From Musa acuminata AAA Group (taxonomy: Eukaryota > Streptophyta > Magnoliopsida > Zingiberales > Musaceae): a stretch of DNA of 64,000 bases. A program made the position numbers and the translations under genes. Positions 32,161 through 41,720 of this stretch are shown one piece after another. The stretch spans positions 26,267,501 through 26,331,500 of the forward strand of contig NC_088345.1 in NCBI RefSeq assembly GCF_036884655.1. The letters are read 5' to 3'. The number at the start of each line of letters is the position of its first letter. Within the stretch, counting starts at the first letter, position 1. A model generated the notes under the pieces. The model did no database searches, had not been told where the DNA came from, and saw only the letters and a list, made by a program, of their open reading frames with translations.

Positions 32161-34369
32161 CTTGATGTTCTTCATGAGTTATTTTTAATTTAATTATATA
32201 TTTTTTAATTATATATTTAATGATGTAATGAAAATGCAAAAATAAAATAGGATCATGCTTATCATGATAGTAATTTTGAAAATGATAATGAAAATTATAT
32301 GTTTTATGATAAAGAAATAAAATGTTAGATTTAAATCTAATGATAATCCTATTTATATTTTTTAAGAAGAAATAATATGTATCTTGATGATTTTCGATTT
32401 TGTTTGAAAATGCCTTATGCTCAATGAAACCATGATTGATAAATATGCTTTATGTTTTCTTTAGCTTGTATGCCTTATCATGATGAATGTTTTGAAAATT
32501 AATATTTGCATCATGCTTGATGATTTTTTATGTTTGAGGACTTGAAGTAATGATTTGAAATCATATGTTTTGGAATTATATGTTACACTTTTTGATCTTG
32601 ATGATTTTTTACCTTTCCGTTTTAAACGTCGATGTATGGTTTTCATACGAAAAACTTGAGTATGCTTATAAGAAATAAGAAACACATAAAAAGGCAAATA
32701 TATTATCATTGGAATTAAAATGATAAATCAAATCTCTTGTTTAAAGAAGCCTTATGGTTAATATGTTATACTTTTTTGGTCTTGATGGTTTTTGTGACGA
32801 AATTTACTTTAAGATCCTAAATGTTGATGTATGTTTTTATTTGGCAAAAATGAAAATGGCATGCATCTATGAAATCAATCTTATGAATTGAATCACTAAA
32901 AAGAAGAAAGTTTTCTCCTTAAAAAATTTCTCTACTTTAGCGACTTTTCAAGAAAGAGAGACTAATGAACATATCTTTATTCTTAGAATCTCTTGAAAAT
33001 GATTTTGATTTGATGATTTGAATTTGAATGAGCTTTATCTTGATTTTTTGAGATTTATAACTTGAGATTTCTTATGCATGAATTAAGATATTGTATCATT
33101 TGATCTCCTATGTTTCTTTTTGCTATTTGTAAAAAGAAGAGATTTGATGAAATAAATCATGTCTTGTGGCATTCATGATTTGATATTATTATCTTCCATG
33201 ACATAATGTGTAAGATCTAACATGTATTTGTATTCTTCCGCTCTACTTCTTCCTTGTTTATAATAACAAAGGGGAGAAAGAAAATTGCTAGCTTAAATGA
33301 TAAACTTAGACACGTTAGATCTTCCAAATGCATAAATTCTTCTTATACATTTTTTGGATTATAATCTTGGTTTCTTGAATTTTAGACTTGATCTTTCATT
33401 TTTGATGATTGAAATAATGATTAGAATATTGAATGATAATTTGGAATCATATATTTTATATTTTAAAAATATTCATGATGAAAAATTATTTTGACATTCA
33501 TGACTTGAATTATCATCTCTGCTATTTACCTTTGCCATGGTTTAGAAATTGATACAAAATTATATTCTTCCGTTCTTTTTGATAATGACAAAGGGGGAGA
33601 TAGCTAGCTTGCTAGTTAGCTTGCACAAGTCAAGAAGATGCAAAAACTTACTTGTTTACTTGCACATCTAAAGAGAAGATGCAAACGTACTTCATGTAGC
33701 TTGCTTCATGTAAAACATTATATCTTGCTAGCTTGTTATCTTGCATTATTTTTCAAAAATTTGCTAGCCTTCATACTTCAAAGAGAAGTAACACTTACCA
33801 AATTGCTAGCTTGATTGTTGTAAAATAATGTAAAATTTTGCTAGCTTGCACTTTGTAAAGGAAGCAAAAATGGCACTTCTCAAAAGAGAAGAAAGAGCTT
33901 CCTATCTTGAACATCACTATCTTGCCAATCTCAAGAAGCAAAACTTGTAACTTGCATATTGCAATAGAAAGCAAGAATCACTAGCTTACACACTTCAACA
34001 AGAGAGCTATCTTGCATTTACTTTCGAAATATTTTGCCTGCTTGTATAAACTTTCTATCTTACTACCTTGCATATCTAAAACTTGATAGCTTGCATGATG
34101 TAGCACTTGCTAAATATTCAAGCTTACAAATTGCATGATGATAAATGCAATGTTTGACATTATATCTCAAACACTTGATAGTTGAACTTCTCCTTTTTGT
34201 TGATGACAAAGGGGGAGAAGTATGATGATGTTATGATAACATGTTGCTTGGATTTTTGAATCTGAAAGTTCTATAAATATGACATATTGATAGGGGGAGT
34301 TTGTTTAAACTCCGGGAGTTAAGGTTAACTCCGTCATCAATTGGTTGTTATCATCAAAAAGGGGGAGAT
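32161..34369 (+). other. C1 3' non-coding region with repeated PPTs and hairpins
   Basis: AT-rich, no gene. Around 33600-34100 GCTAGCTTGC-like words recur often. PPT-like tracts (CAAAGGGGGAGA type) occur at 33268-33280, 33589-33600 and 34206-34220, and the true PPT CAAAAAGGGGGAGAT is at 34355-34369. Two adjacent hairpins, GGAGTTT/TTTAAACTCC (34296-34313) and GGAGTTAA/TTAACTCC (34315-34332), precede the PPT. Confidence 0.8.
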
Positions 34370-34625
34370 TGTTGAATCTCGGATTTTGATGATGAAACCA
34401 ATTGATAAGTGTTTATGATTTAATTTGTGTTTTGAGTGACGCAGGATGCTTCGATCAGGGAGAGACAATTAAAGCAGGAAGAATCTTGTTGGGCTGGAGG
34501 AAAATGTGTTAGAAGATTAGACGTCGGGCCGGAGGATCGGTCGACGTATCGATAGAAGGCTTCGGACCATGGATTCGGGTATCGGGCTAGAAAGAGTGGA
34601 TATTACACCAAAGATATGGAGTTGC
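34370..34625 (+). repeat. C1 3' LTR, left part
   Basis: TGTTGAATCTCGG directly after the PPT, matching 30687 onward. Ends at GTTGC (34621-34625), the target site duplicated by B2. Confidence 0.92.
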
Positions 34626-35794
34626 TGTTGAATCTCAGATTTTGATGATGAAGTCAATTGTCATTTGTTATCTAATCTATGTGTTGAGATAAGTGTGCAG
34701 GATTAACTACGATGAGATTAAGACAAGCAGCAGGAGTTGCGCCGGAGTCAAGATCATGATCACGTTGGGAGTTCGAGAGTTCGACGGAAGTTCGGACGGT
34801 CGTCGGAGGTTCAGAGAGAACAGATCCGAGAAGTCCAGAAGCTTGCCAAGCGAAGCTCGTCGGAACTCGCCAAGTGGATCGTCGCAAAGTCCAGGAGTAT
34901 GCCGGATGTCCGCAGAAGGATCACCGAGGGTTATCGGTTGATCGACGGAAGTTGGCCGGAAACTCGCCGGAAGAAGCGATTGACGCATCGGTGCAAAGCT
35001 GCAGAAGTTGTCTTAGAGATAATCGTAGTTAGCACGATGATTAAGCAGGAAAATGGGAGGTGATCCCATTAGCTTAATCTTGGGGCAATTGGGCCCCTGA
35101 AAAGATTCAAAGTGGGTCGAATGGAGTGAACCATTCGGACCCTGATTGCACCAGGAGGTGCAACCGCCCCAGCCAGGAGGTGCAACCGCCTGGGCTGTGG
35201 GGTTGAGAGGTGCAACCGCCCCAGCCAGGAGGTGCAACCGCCTGGGCTGTGGGGCTGGGAGGTGCAACCGCCCCAGCCAGGAGGTGCAACCGCCAGGGCT
35301 GCACGGCTGGGAGGTGCAACCGCTCCAGCCAAGAGGTTGCACCGCCAGAGCTCAAGTTCCGAGCTCTGCCAGGCGATGCAACCACCAAGCTCAGTCTTCG
35401 AGCTTTGGCAGAGTGGTGCATCAGCCTGAGCTCAGTCTCGAGCTTTGCAAGGTGATGAATTCACCAAGCTCAGTCTTCGAGCTATGGCAGAATGGTGCAT
35501 CAGCTTGAGCTCAGTTTGGAGCTCTGCCAAGTGATGCAACCACCAAGCTCAGATTTCGAGCTCTGCCAGGTGATGCAACCACCAAGCTCAGTCTTCGAGC
35601 TCTGCCAGGTGATGCAACCATCGAGCTCAGTCTTCGAGCTCTGGCAGAGAAGAAGCAATCGGCAGAGCTCAGTCTTCGAGCTCTGCCAGGCGGTGCCACC
35701 TCTCCAGTCGAGAGGTGCAACCGCCTGATCCCAGAATTCTGGGATTTGATCGATTTGATCGTTTTGAGCTCGAATTTTGAATTGGGTTGGGGCC

Positions 35795-35802
35795 TATAAA
35801 TA
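35795..35802 (+). promoter_or_regulatory. B2 5' LTR TATA box
   Basis: GGCCTATAAATACCCCACC context, conserved in position with B1 (3847) and with the head-to-head LTR fragments (60680 region). It probably drives the genomic RNA, with R starting about 30 bp downstream. Confidence 0.75.
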
Positions 35803-36523
35803 CCCCACCCATTCAGCACTGAAAAGACACAGACCTATACCGAAATTGTGATCTTTTCTGTGATTCTAAAGAGCTCAAAAGTGTTGTAAAGCCCTTGAGT
35901 CTCCTCCTTCTGTTCTTCAAGTTTTCAACTGTAAAGTGAGGAGAGAAAGGTCTGTAAAGGTTGTCTCCTAAGCCTGTCAAAAGGAGAGAAACTGTAAGAG
36001 GGAAGTTTGGCCTTCGCCCATTGAAGGAAGGCACCTAGTTGACGTCGGCAACCTCATCGGTGGAGGAAGCCAAAAGTGGAGTAGGTCAAGGCTGACCGAA
36101 CCACTCTAAATCTCTGGTTTGCGTTTATTTTCGAGCACTTTATCATTACTGCAAACCTCCCTCGTCACTACTGCTCTCTGCGCTTTCACGAACAAGTTCT
36201 AAGTGCTGTTCTTCCAATTCTGCATTCAGACGTAAACTCGTATTTTCATACATTACAGTTTACGTTTACGTTTGATTCTGCAAATCTGTTTTCCGTGCTT
36301 TTACGAACGGGCTTCCTTGCAGTTTACGCTTACATTTTAATCCTATTAATAACTGCAATCTGTCCTCTACGATTTTACGAACGAGTTTCAACATTTAGAC
36401 GTAAAACTGCATTCGGACGTAAATCGGCTTTCCTCGCTCAATCATCAGATTTCAGTTTACGTTTACGTCTTGATTTCAACTGCATACTGCCTTCTGCGAA
36501 TATACAAACGAGTTTCAAAGTTT

Positions 36524-36893
36524 AGACGTAAATCTGCGTCTAGACGTAAAACTGCGTTTAGACGTAAAACTGCGTTTAGACGTAAATCTGCGTTTAGACG
36601 TAAAACTGCGTTTAAACGTAAAACTGCGTTTAGACGTAAAACTGCGTTTAGACGTAAATCTGCGTTTAGACGTAAATCTGCATTTAGACGTAAATCTGAG
36701 TTTAGACGTAAAACTGCGTTTAAACGTAAAACTGCGTTTAGACGTAAAACTGCGTTTAGACGTAAATCTGCGTTTAGACGTAAATCTGCATTTAGACGTA
36801 AATCTGAGTTTAGACGCAAAACTGCGCTTAGACGCAAAACTGCGCTTAGACGCAATCTGCGTTTAGACGCAAAACTGCACTTAGATACAAACT
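36524..36893 (+). repeat. 18-bp tandem array in the B2 5' LTR
   Basis: About 20 units of type AGACGTAAAACTGCGTTT. Units 5-10 (36596-36703) and 11-16 (36704-36811) are identical six-unit blocks, giving a 108-bp higher-order repeat. The last units shift to AGACGCAAAACTGCGCTT. No function assigned. Confidence 0.95.
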
Positions 36894-37015
36894 GAGAATT
36901 TGCTTTTGCATCATAATTGTTTTTGAACGAACGCAGCTTTTTGATTTTAATTTCTTATAAGATTTCCGCTGCACTAATTCACCCCCCCCCTCTTAGTGCT
37001 CTTGATCCTAACAAT

Positions 37016-37027
37016 TGGTATCAGAGC
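37016..37027 (+). promoter_or_regulatory. B2 primer binding site
   Basis: TGGTATCAGAGC two bases after the 5' LTR; complementary to the 3' end of initiator Met tRNA. Confidence 0.9.
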
Positions 37028-37063
37028 TCGGTTAACTCTCTAAAGGATTAAAACCCAAGAGAG

Positions 37064-38647
37064 ATGGCATACGCCGGAAACCAAGAGGGGCATTCGATTA
37101 CACGTCCACCCATGTTCAGTGGAACGGACTACACTTACTGGAAGACCCGAATGAGGGTCTTTCTTATTTCTATGGATTTTGAACTATGGAACCTTGTTGA
37201 AAATGGATTTTCAAAATCTTCTCTTCCAATGATCGATTGGAACGATTTGGAAAAGAAGGCTTTCGCTCTTAATGCAAAGGCTATGAATGCCTTATTTTGC
37301 GCACTAGATAAAAACGAATTTAATCGTGTTTCAACTTGCGAAACTGCTTTTGATATTTGGCACACACTTGAAGTGACCCACGAGGGCACAAGTAGAGTGA
37401 AAGAGTCAAAAATCAATCTGTTGCTGCATTCTTTTGAACTTTTTCGAATGAAACCGAGTGAAACCATTGGCGACATGTTTACCCGTTTCACGGATGTCGT
37501 CAACGGTTTAAAAGGTCTCGGAAAGAGCTTTTCGGATTTTGAGCTTGTGAATAAGATACTAAGATCCCTTCCTAAGAGTTGGGATCCTAAAGTCACCGCC
37601 ATTCAAGAGGCAAAAGATCTGCAAAATTTCCCTCTTGAAGAACTAATCGGGTCATTAATGACCTACGAAATGACCTGCAAAGCTCATGAAGAGCAAGAAG
37701 ACATCCTTCCAAAGAACAGGAAGGATATGGCACTTAAAACTTCTGAATGCCACTTGAGAGAAAACTCAAGTGATGATGATTGTGACGATGACTTGGCACT
37801 GTTGACAAGAAAGTTTAAAAAATTCTTCAAAAGAAACAAGTTTAAAAACGATGTGAAAAATAAACTTGAACTTAAGAAGGACCAAGTGATCTGCTATGAA
37901 TGTAAAAAGCCGGGACATTACAAAAGTGATTGTCCCCAAGTCAAGAAAAGAACAACAAAGAAGAAGGCGCTCCAAGCAACATGGGATGATTCGAGCGTAT
38001 CTGAGGAAGAAGAATCCAACACCGAGCAAGTTGCTCATTACGCCTTTATGGCCATCGAAGGGGAGGTAACGGATTTATTAGATGCTGATTTATCTTTCGA
38101 TGAATTATTAAATGCCTTCCATGATTTATTTGATGAATGCAAAGTTATAAATAGAAAATACAAGTTGCTAAAAAGGGTACATGATAATCTTACTTGTGAG
38201 TTTGATAAGTTAAAAGTCGAACATCATGATAGTTTAAACTCATGTATCAAATGTCATGATTTAGAAACTATACAAAAAGAAAACTTGCTGCTTAAGGACA
38301 CCTTGAAGAAATTCGAGGTTGGTAGCAAGTCATTAAACATGATCCTTACAAACAAGGGTCATGCTCCCAAAAGAAGTGGGATTGGATTTGTGAGGAGCCC
38401 TCACCGAAATCCAACTACCTTTGTAAAAGGCCCCATCTTACATGTTCAAAACCAAACCAAGTGCAACTTTTGTTGCAAATCTGGACACAAGACACATTGT
38501 TGTCCATTCAAGAAAATAAGTCCAAACAAATTAATTTGGGCTCCTAAAGGAACCATGATAAACTCTATGCAACATGATAGAAAATATAGATCTGTTTATG
38601 AGGCACCCAAAAGCAAATGGGTTCCTAAAAATCATCCGTTCCTATAA
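37064..38647 (+). CDS. B2 gag polyprotein (intact, 527 aa)
   Basis: Starts MAYAGNQEGHSITRPPMFSG 36 bp after the PBS. Residues about 20-210 form a UBN2/DUF4219-type capsid region (TYWKTRMRVFL, IWHTLEVTHEGTSRVKESK, PSETIGDMFTRF). Two CCHC zinc knuckles: C277-C280-H285-C290 (CYECKKPGHYKSDC) and C467-C470-H475-C480 (CNFCCKSGHKTHCC), separated by an acidic and then coiled-coil-like region. The twin knuckle and N-terminus are typical of Sirevirus gag. The protein is expected to assemble cytoplasmic particles and package RNA. The frame ends cleanly and does not read into pol. The older B1 and C1/C2 gags are decayed relatives. Confidence 0.94.
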   Translation: MAYAGNQEGHSITRPPMFSGTDYTYWKTRMRVFLISMDFELWNLVENGFSKSSLPMIDWNDLEKKAFALNAKAMNALFCALDKNEFNRVSTCETAFDIWHTLEVTHEGTSRVKESKINLLLHSFELFRMKPSETIGDMFTRFTDVVNGLKGLGKSFSDFELVNKILRSLPKSWDPKVTAIQEAKDLQNFPLEELIGSLMTYEMTCKAHEEQEDILPKNRKDMALKTSECHLRENSSDDDCDDDLALLTRKFKKFFKRNKFKNDVKNKLELKKDQVICYECKKPGHYKSDCPQVKKRTTKKKALQATWDDSSVSEEEESNTEQVAHYAFMAIEGEVTDLLDADLSFDELLNAFHDLFDECKVINRKYKLLKRVHDNLTCEFDKLKVEHHDSLNSCIKCHDLETIQKENLLLKDTLKKFEVGSKSLNMILTNKGHAPKRSGIGFVRSPHRNPTTFVKGPILHVQNQTKCNFCCKSGHKTHCCPFKKISPNKLIWAPKGTMINSMQHDRKYRSVYEAPKSKWVPKNHPFL

Positions 38648-39394
38648 AAACATTAAAAGTCTAGGCCGGAGCAAGAAATAATGTTCTGCTCCTTGACTCT
38701 CAATGGTCATAAAATCAAAAAGGAACTCGCAACGCTTAAGTAACAAGTGGAAGCTATGAAATCACAAATACGATACAATTAGAAACATATCCAAATTCAC
38801 ATACCCCTGATCTTCAAAACCTGTTCATCTACGAATTAATTCTTGTAGAAACTAAACATGTCATAAAAGGGACACCAAACAAACATTCGTATACACCTTA
38901 AAAGATCTATCTTACAAAGAGCTTCTTCCTTAAATGAAAATTCATACGAAATCATGTAACAAACATCAATTGCTCTGAAACTCTCCTCAAGGCAAAGGCT
39001 CCCTAAATCAAAACATCCTAAAATGCTCACCTGCTGCAGGCGGTGGCACCTCTCCAGCTGGCGGTTGCACCTCCAGCCTTCACGGGTTGCCAGAGGTTGC
39101 ACCGCTCCAGCCAGAGGTGCAACCGCCAGCAGCTCTGCCCCCTTAAAATCACGCTAGGGCCGGCTAAGGAACCGACCCCAACTCACCCCCATTCCCTCCT
39201 CTACTCTTCCAAGACTCCTCCATTCCCACTTCACTCCTCTAAGCCTTCCAAATACCTCCCATTTCGGAGCAAAACATCAAGAATCCTTCCTTCTCTTGAA
39301 GATTTCACAAAGGTATTCTCTAAGAAGCTCTTAAATTCTGTTTTGTTCTTCATTTTCTTTAGCTCATCATCATCCCTTTAAAACAGCAGTAGTA
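38648..39394 (+). promoter_or_regulatory. B2 leader of ORF2 with LTR-like repeats and a possible intron
   Basis: 39030-39135 holds GGCGGTTGCACC/GGTGCAACCGCC motifs like those in the LTR. TTAAAAT at 39143-39149 takes the place of the TATAAAC box of B1, and a pyrimidine-rich leader follows. A possible intron runs from GT at 39313 to AG at 39386 or 39389, next to the ORF2 ATG. The same arrangement occurs in B1. Whether it is a promoter or only a splice acceptor for a genomic RNA is inference. Confidence 0.5.
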
Positions 39395-40510
39395 ATGGGA
39401 TCTAGAAGATCCTCAAGGGACAAGGGAAAGAGGAGAGTAGTAGAAGAGTTTGATCTCACTCTTTTTGATTCCAAAAACCATGCTGAAAAATTTCTCTCCT
39501 TCGAACTAAGAAGCATCAATAAGGGAAAATATGTAGATCTGAATGAACTAAGAGATGTAGAGACTATCCATTGGTTTGCAAACCTAAATCTACTTCCCAT
39601 TTTGCAGATCAACGAACCCATTTATCCTAGACTAGTTCGATTGTTTTACAACAACATGCAAAAAGATGATGAAGAAAGGATATCAACCTATCTCTTAGGA
39701 CAACACATTTCAATCACTGATAGATTCATTTGTGATATAATAGGTATCCCCATGAAAAGCATAGGACTTTACTTCAAAGGATCATGGGATGAAAATACTA
39801 TTGGAACATCTTACGTTGACGCCTTAGGAACAATCCTTGCCAATCCTAACATAGAATCTATTTCTAAAAGTTGTGAACATCTAATGCCTTTTAACACTAA
39901 GATACTTCATCATATCATGACTAGTATAATTCTTCCTAAGCAATATCATCATGATGAAGTGAGTCAATTGGAATTAGGAATTATGTACCTAATTATGAAA
40001 GAACGTGACATTTGTCTTGGCTATCTGATCCAACAAAACATGTTGGAATTATCTACAAAAGATATGATGCTCCCATATGGTGGAATTATTACTAGAATAA
40101 TGAAAGCTTACGACATTCAAATACCACTAGAAGAAGAAGTAATGAAATCAGATAGATACAGCATAATAAACAAAAATCTACTTCACCGACTAAGATGTCA
40201 CTATAGAAACGGTAACTGGGTAAGAATGCCTAGAAGAACTAATCCCCCTGAACCTGAACCTGAACCAGAGCCGGAAACCCCAGTCTTTAGGAGTACCCAC
40301 TCTCCTCCAATCTGTCCCTTTGAGGAAACACATCCGGTTGAGCAAACTCACACATCATCCATCGAAGATATCGGGATTCGGATGGACCGATTTGAGCAAC
40401 GACAAGAACGGCTTGAACTTCGACAAGATCAAATCCTAACCGAGCTACAACAAATCCATCGACAATTTGACTCTTTATTTAGGCACTTTAATCTTCCACC
40501 TCATGAATAA
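39395..40510 (+). CDS. B2 ORF2, intact 371-aa protein of unknown function
   Basis: Starts MGSRRSSRDKGKRRV, a basic N-terminus that could act in nuclear import or RNA binding (inference). Motif EPIYPRLVRLFYNN at residues 74-87, ILHHIMTSIILPKQYHHDEVS at about 171-191, LGYLIQQNM and MLPYGGIITRI in the middle, PEPEPEPEPETP near 287-298, and a heptad-like C-terminus (MDRFEQRQERLELRQDQI...) likely to form a coiled coil. No transmembrane segment, protease or nuclease motif. From memory this is the family called putative plant transposon protein (I believe Pfam PF20167), which often accompanies plant LTR elements. It could be a relic of the env-like ORF of Sireviruses or a captured gene; the sequence does not decide. 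Confidence 0.85.
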   Translation: MGSRRSSRDKGKRRVVEEFDLTLFDSKNHAEKFLSFELRSINKGKYVDLNELRDVETIHWFANLNLLPILQINEPIYPRLVRLFYNNMQKDDEERISTYLLGQHISITDRFICDIIGIPMKSIGLYFKGSWDENTIGTSYVDALGTILANPNIESISKSCEHLMPFNTKILHHIMTSIILPKQYHHDEVSQLELGIMYLIMKERDICLGYLIQQNMLELSTKDMMLPYGGIITRIMKAYDIQIPLEEEVMKSDRYSIINKNLLHRLRCHYRNGNWVRMPRRTNPPEPEPEPEPETPVFRSTHSPPICPFEETHPVEQTHTSSIEDIGIRMDRFEQRQERLELRQDQILTELQQIHRQFDSLFRHFNLPPHE

Positions 40511-41720
40511 GCTTGTATAAACATCTGATGTTTTTGATATGACATGTTGTAAACTCCTTATGTTATTCATGAAGGACTTTGTCTTTATGGTTACCTGATA
40601 TGCTGTTACCCTGATATGGTTATCTTTGTCTGTGTAAGCATATTTGCAAACATCTCTTATTGTTTATCTCGGTTTTTGCACTGAAACTAAAAAGGTTTAA
40701 AAGCCTATGCCTTGAAAATATGAAGCAACATACCAATGTAAGTTGATAAGTCAGCAGTATGACATTGATATGGTTGCTATTGCTAATATGATTGCTATCA
40801 TGCCATGTATCAAACAAAAATTTGCATCATACGAACTGATATCTTACCATGTGATGCAATGCTACACTTGCTGAAATAAAAATCCTGCTATGCAATATGA
40901 TATAATGCTGCACTTGAAATAATTGTTACTACATCAAAATTATTTTTCGGATGTTATTACTATTACATGCCTTGACAACGCTTGATCAAACAACATGTTG
41001 CAAATTATGTGACAAATATTTTTAACCAAATGCATGTAAAAAGTTCATTTTTCGGGTTGTATGCTAAAAATGGGATGTTCCCGTACACTCTTATGAAAAC
41101 TCCTTGGAAAATGACTTTCCTCCGTCAAGCAAAAACAATAAAGTGATATATGTGTCATGACTTCCTTTATTTGCTTGATAATGCTATCATACTTTTTGTT
41201 GATGACAAAGGGGGAGAAAAATATGAATTGATAAACACTATGTCATAGCTGAACTGCCATAATCATATCTATGTCATAGTTGCAAATACTTGAGTGATGC
41301 TATAAACAATGTTATGCCATCCTTGCATCACCAAGAGATATGTGAACATGTACTATAGTTTGCATCATATCCTGATTTGATATTGTGAAGAAAATGCAAA
41401 CTTACTAGAAAATCTCAAATGTAAGCATCATGTAAAAAGTCCTTCGTAGCTTTATATGATTGCATGATGATTGGTTACAAACACTATCATACAAACTTGT
41501 TGATGTATGTCATGCCTTGACATAATTCTTGAAGAGATACATCATGATAGGCATCATGATGGGAGCATTGATAAGTTTAACTGATCTAACTTATCAATGG
41601 GTCACTTGAATTCTTAGGTCTTGAATTCAAGGTTGACTTATCTCAACTATGGCATATAGATAGGGGGAGTTAAGGATAACTCCTTTATCAATTGATTGTC
41701 ATCATCAAAAAGGGGGAGAT
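40511..41720 (+). other. B2 3' non-coding region with hairpin and PPTs
   Basis: No ORF. Secondary purine tract AAAGGGGGAGAAAA at 41207-41220, hairpin GGAGTTAA/ATAACTCC at 41666-41683 (one mismatch), and PPT AAAAAGGGGGAGAT at 41707-41720 directly before the 3' LTR. Confidence 0.8.

Larger units (their letters stand above)
34626..37013 (+). repeat. B2 5' LTR
   Basis: TGTTGAATCTC to GATCCTAACA. Contains a block of GGTGCAACCGCC repeats with GC-rich spacers (35150-35345), a block of GAGCTCAGTCTTCGAGCTCTG repeats (about 35346-35700), TATAAATA at 35795-35802, and the 18-bp array at 36524-36893. Many overlapping ORFs in both strands come from these repeats and are not genes. Confidence 0.95.

Noticed and set aside
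35107..35819. Many ORFs of 65-120 aa in the GC blocks of the B2 LTRs
   Set aside because: All are readings of GGTGCAACCGCC and GAGCTC repeats in different frames and strands and are duplicated in the other LTR.
36463..36895. Periodic ORFs with RRKTAF-like repeats on both strands of the 18-bp array, and a CRISPR-like look
   Set aside because: The period is 18 bp with no spacers, the frames exist on both strands because the unit is a multiple of three without stops, and the array is inside an LTR.
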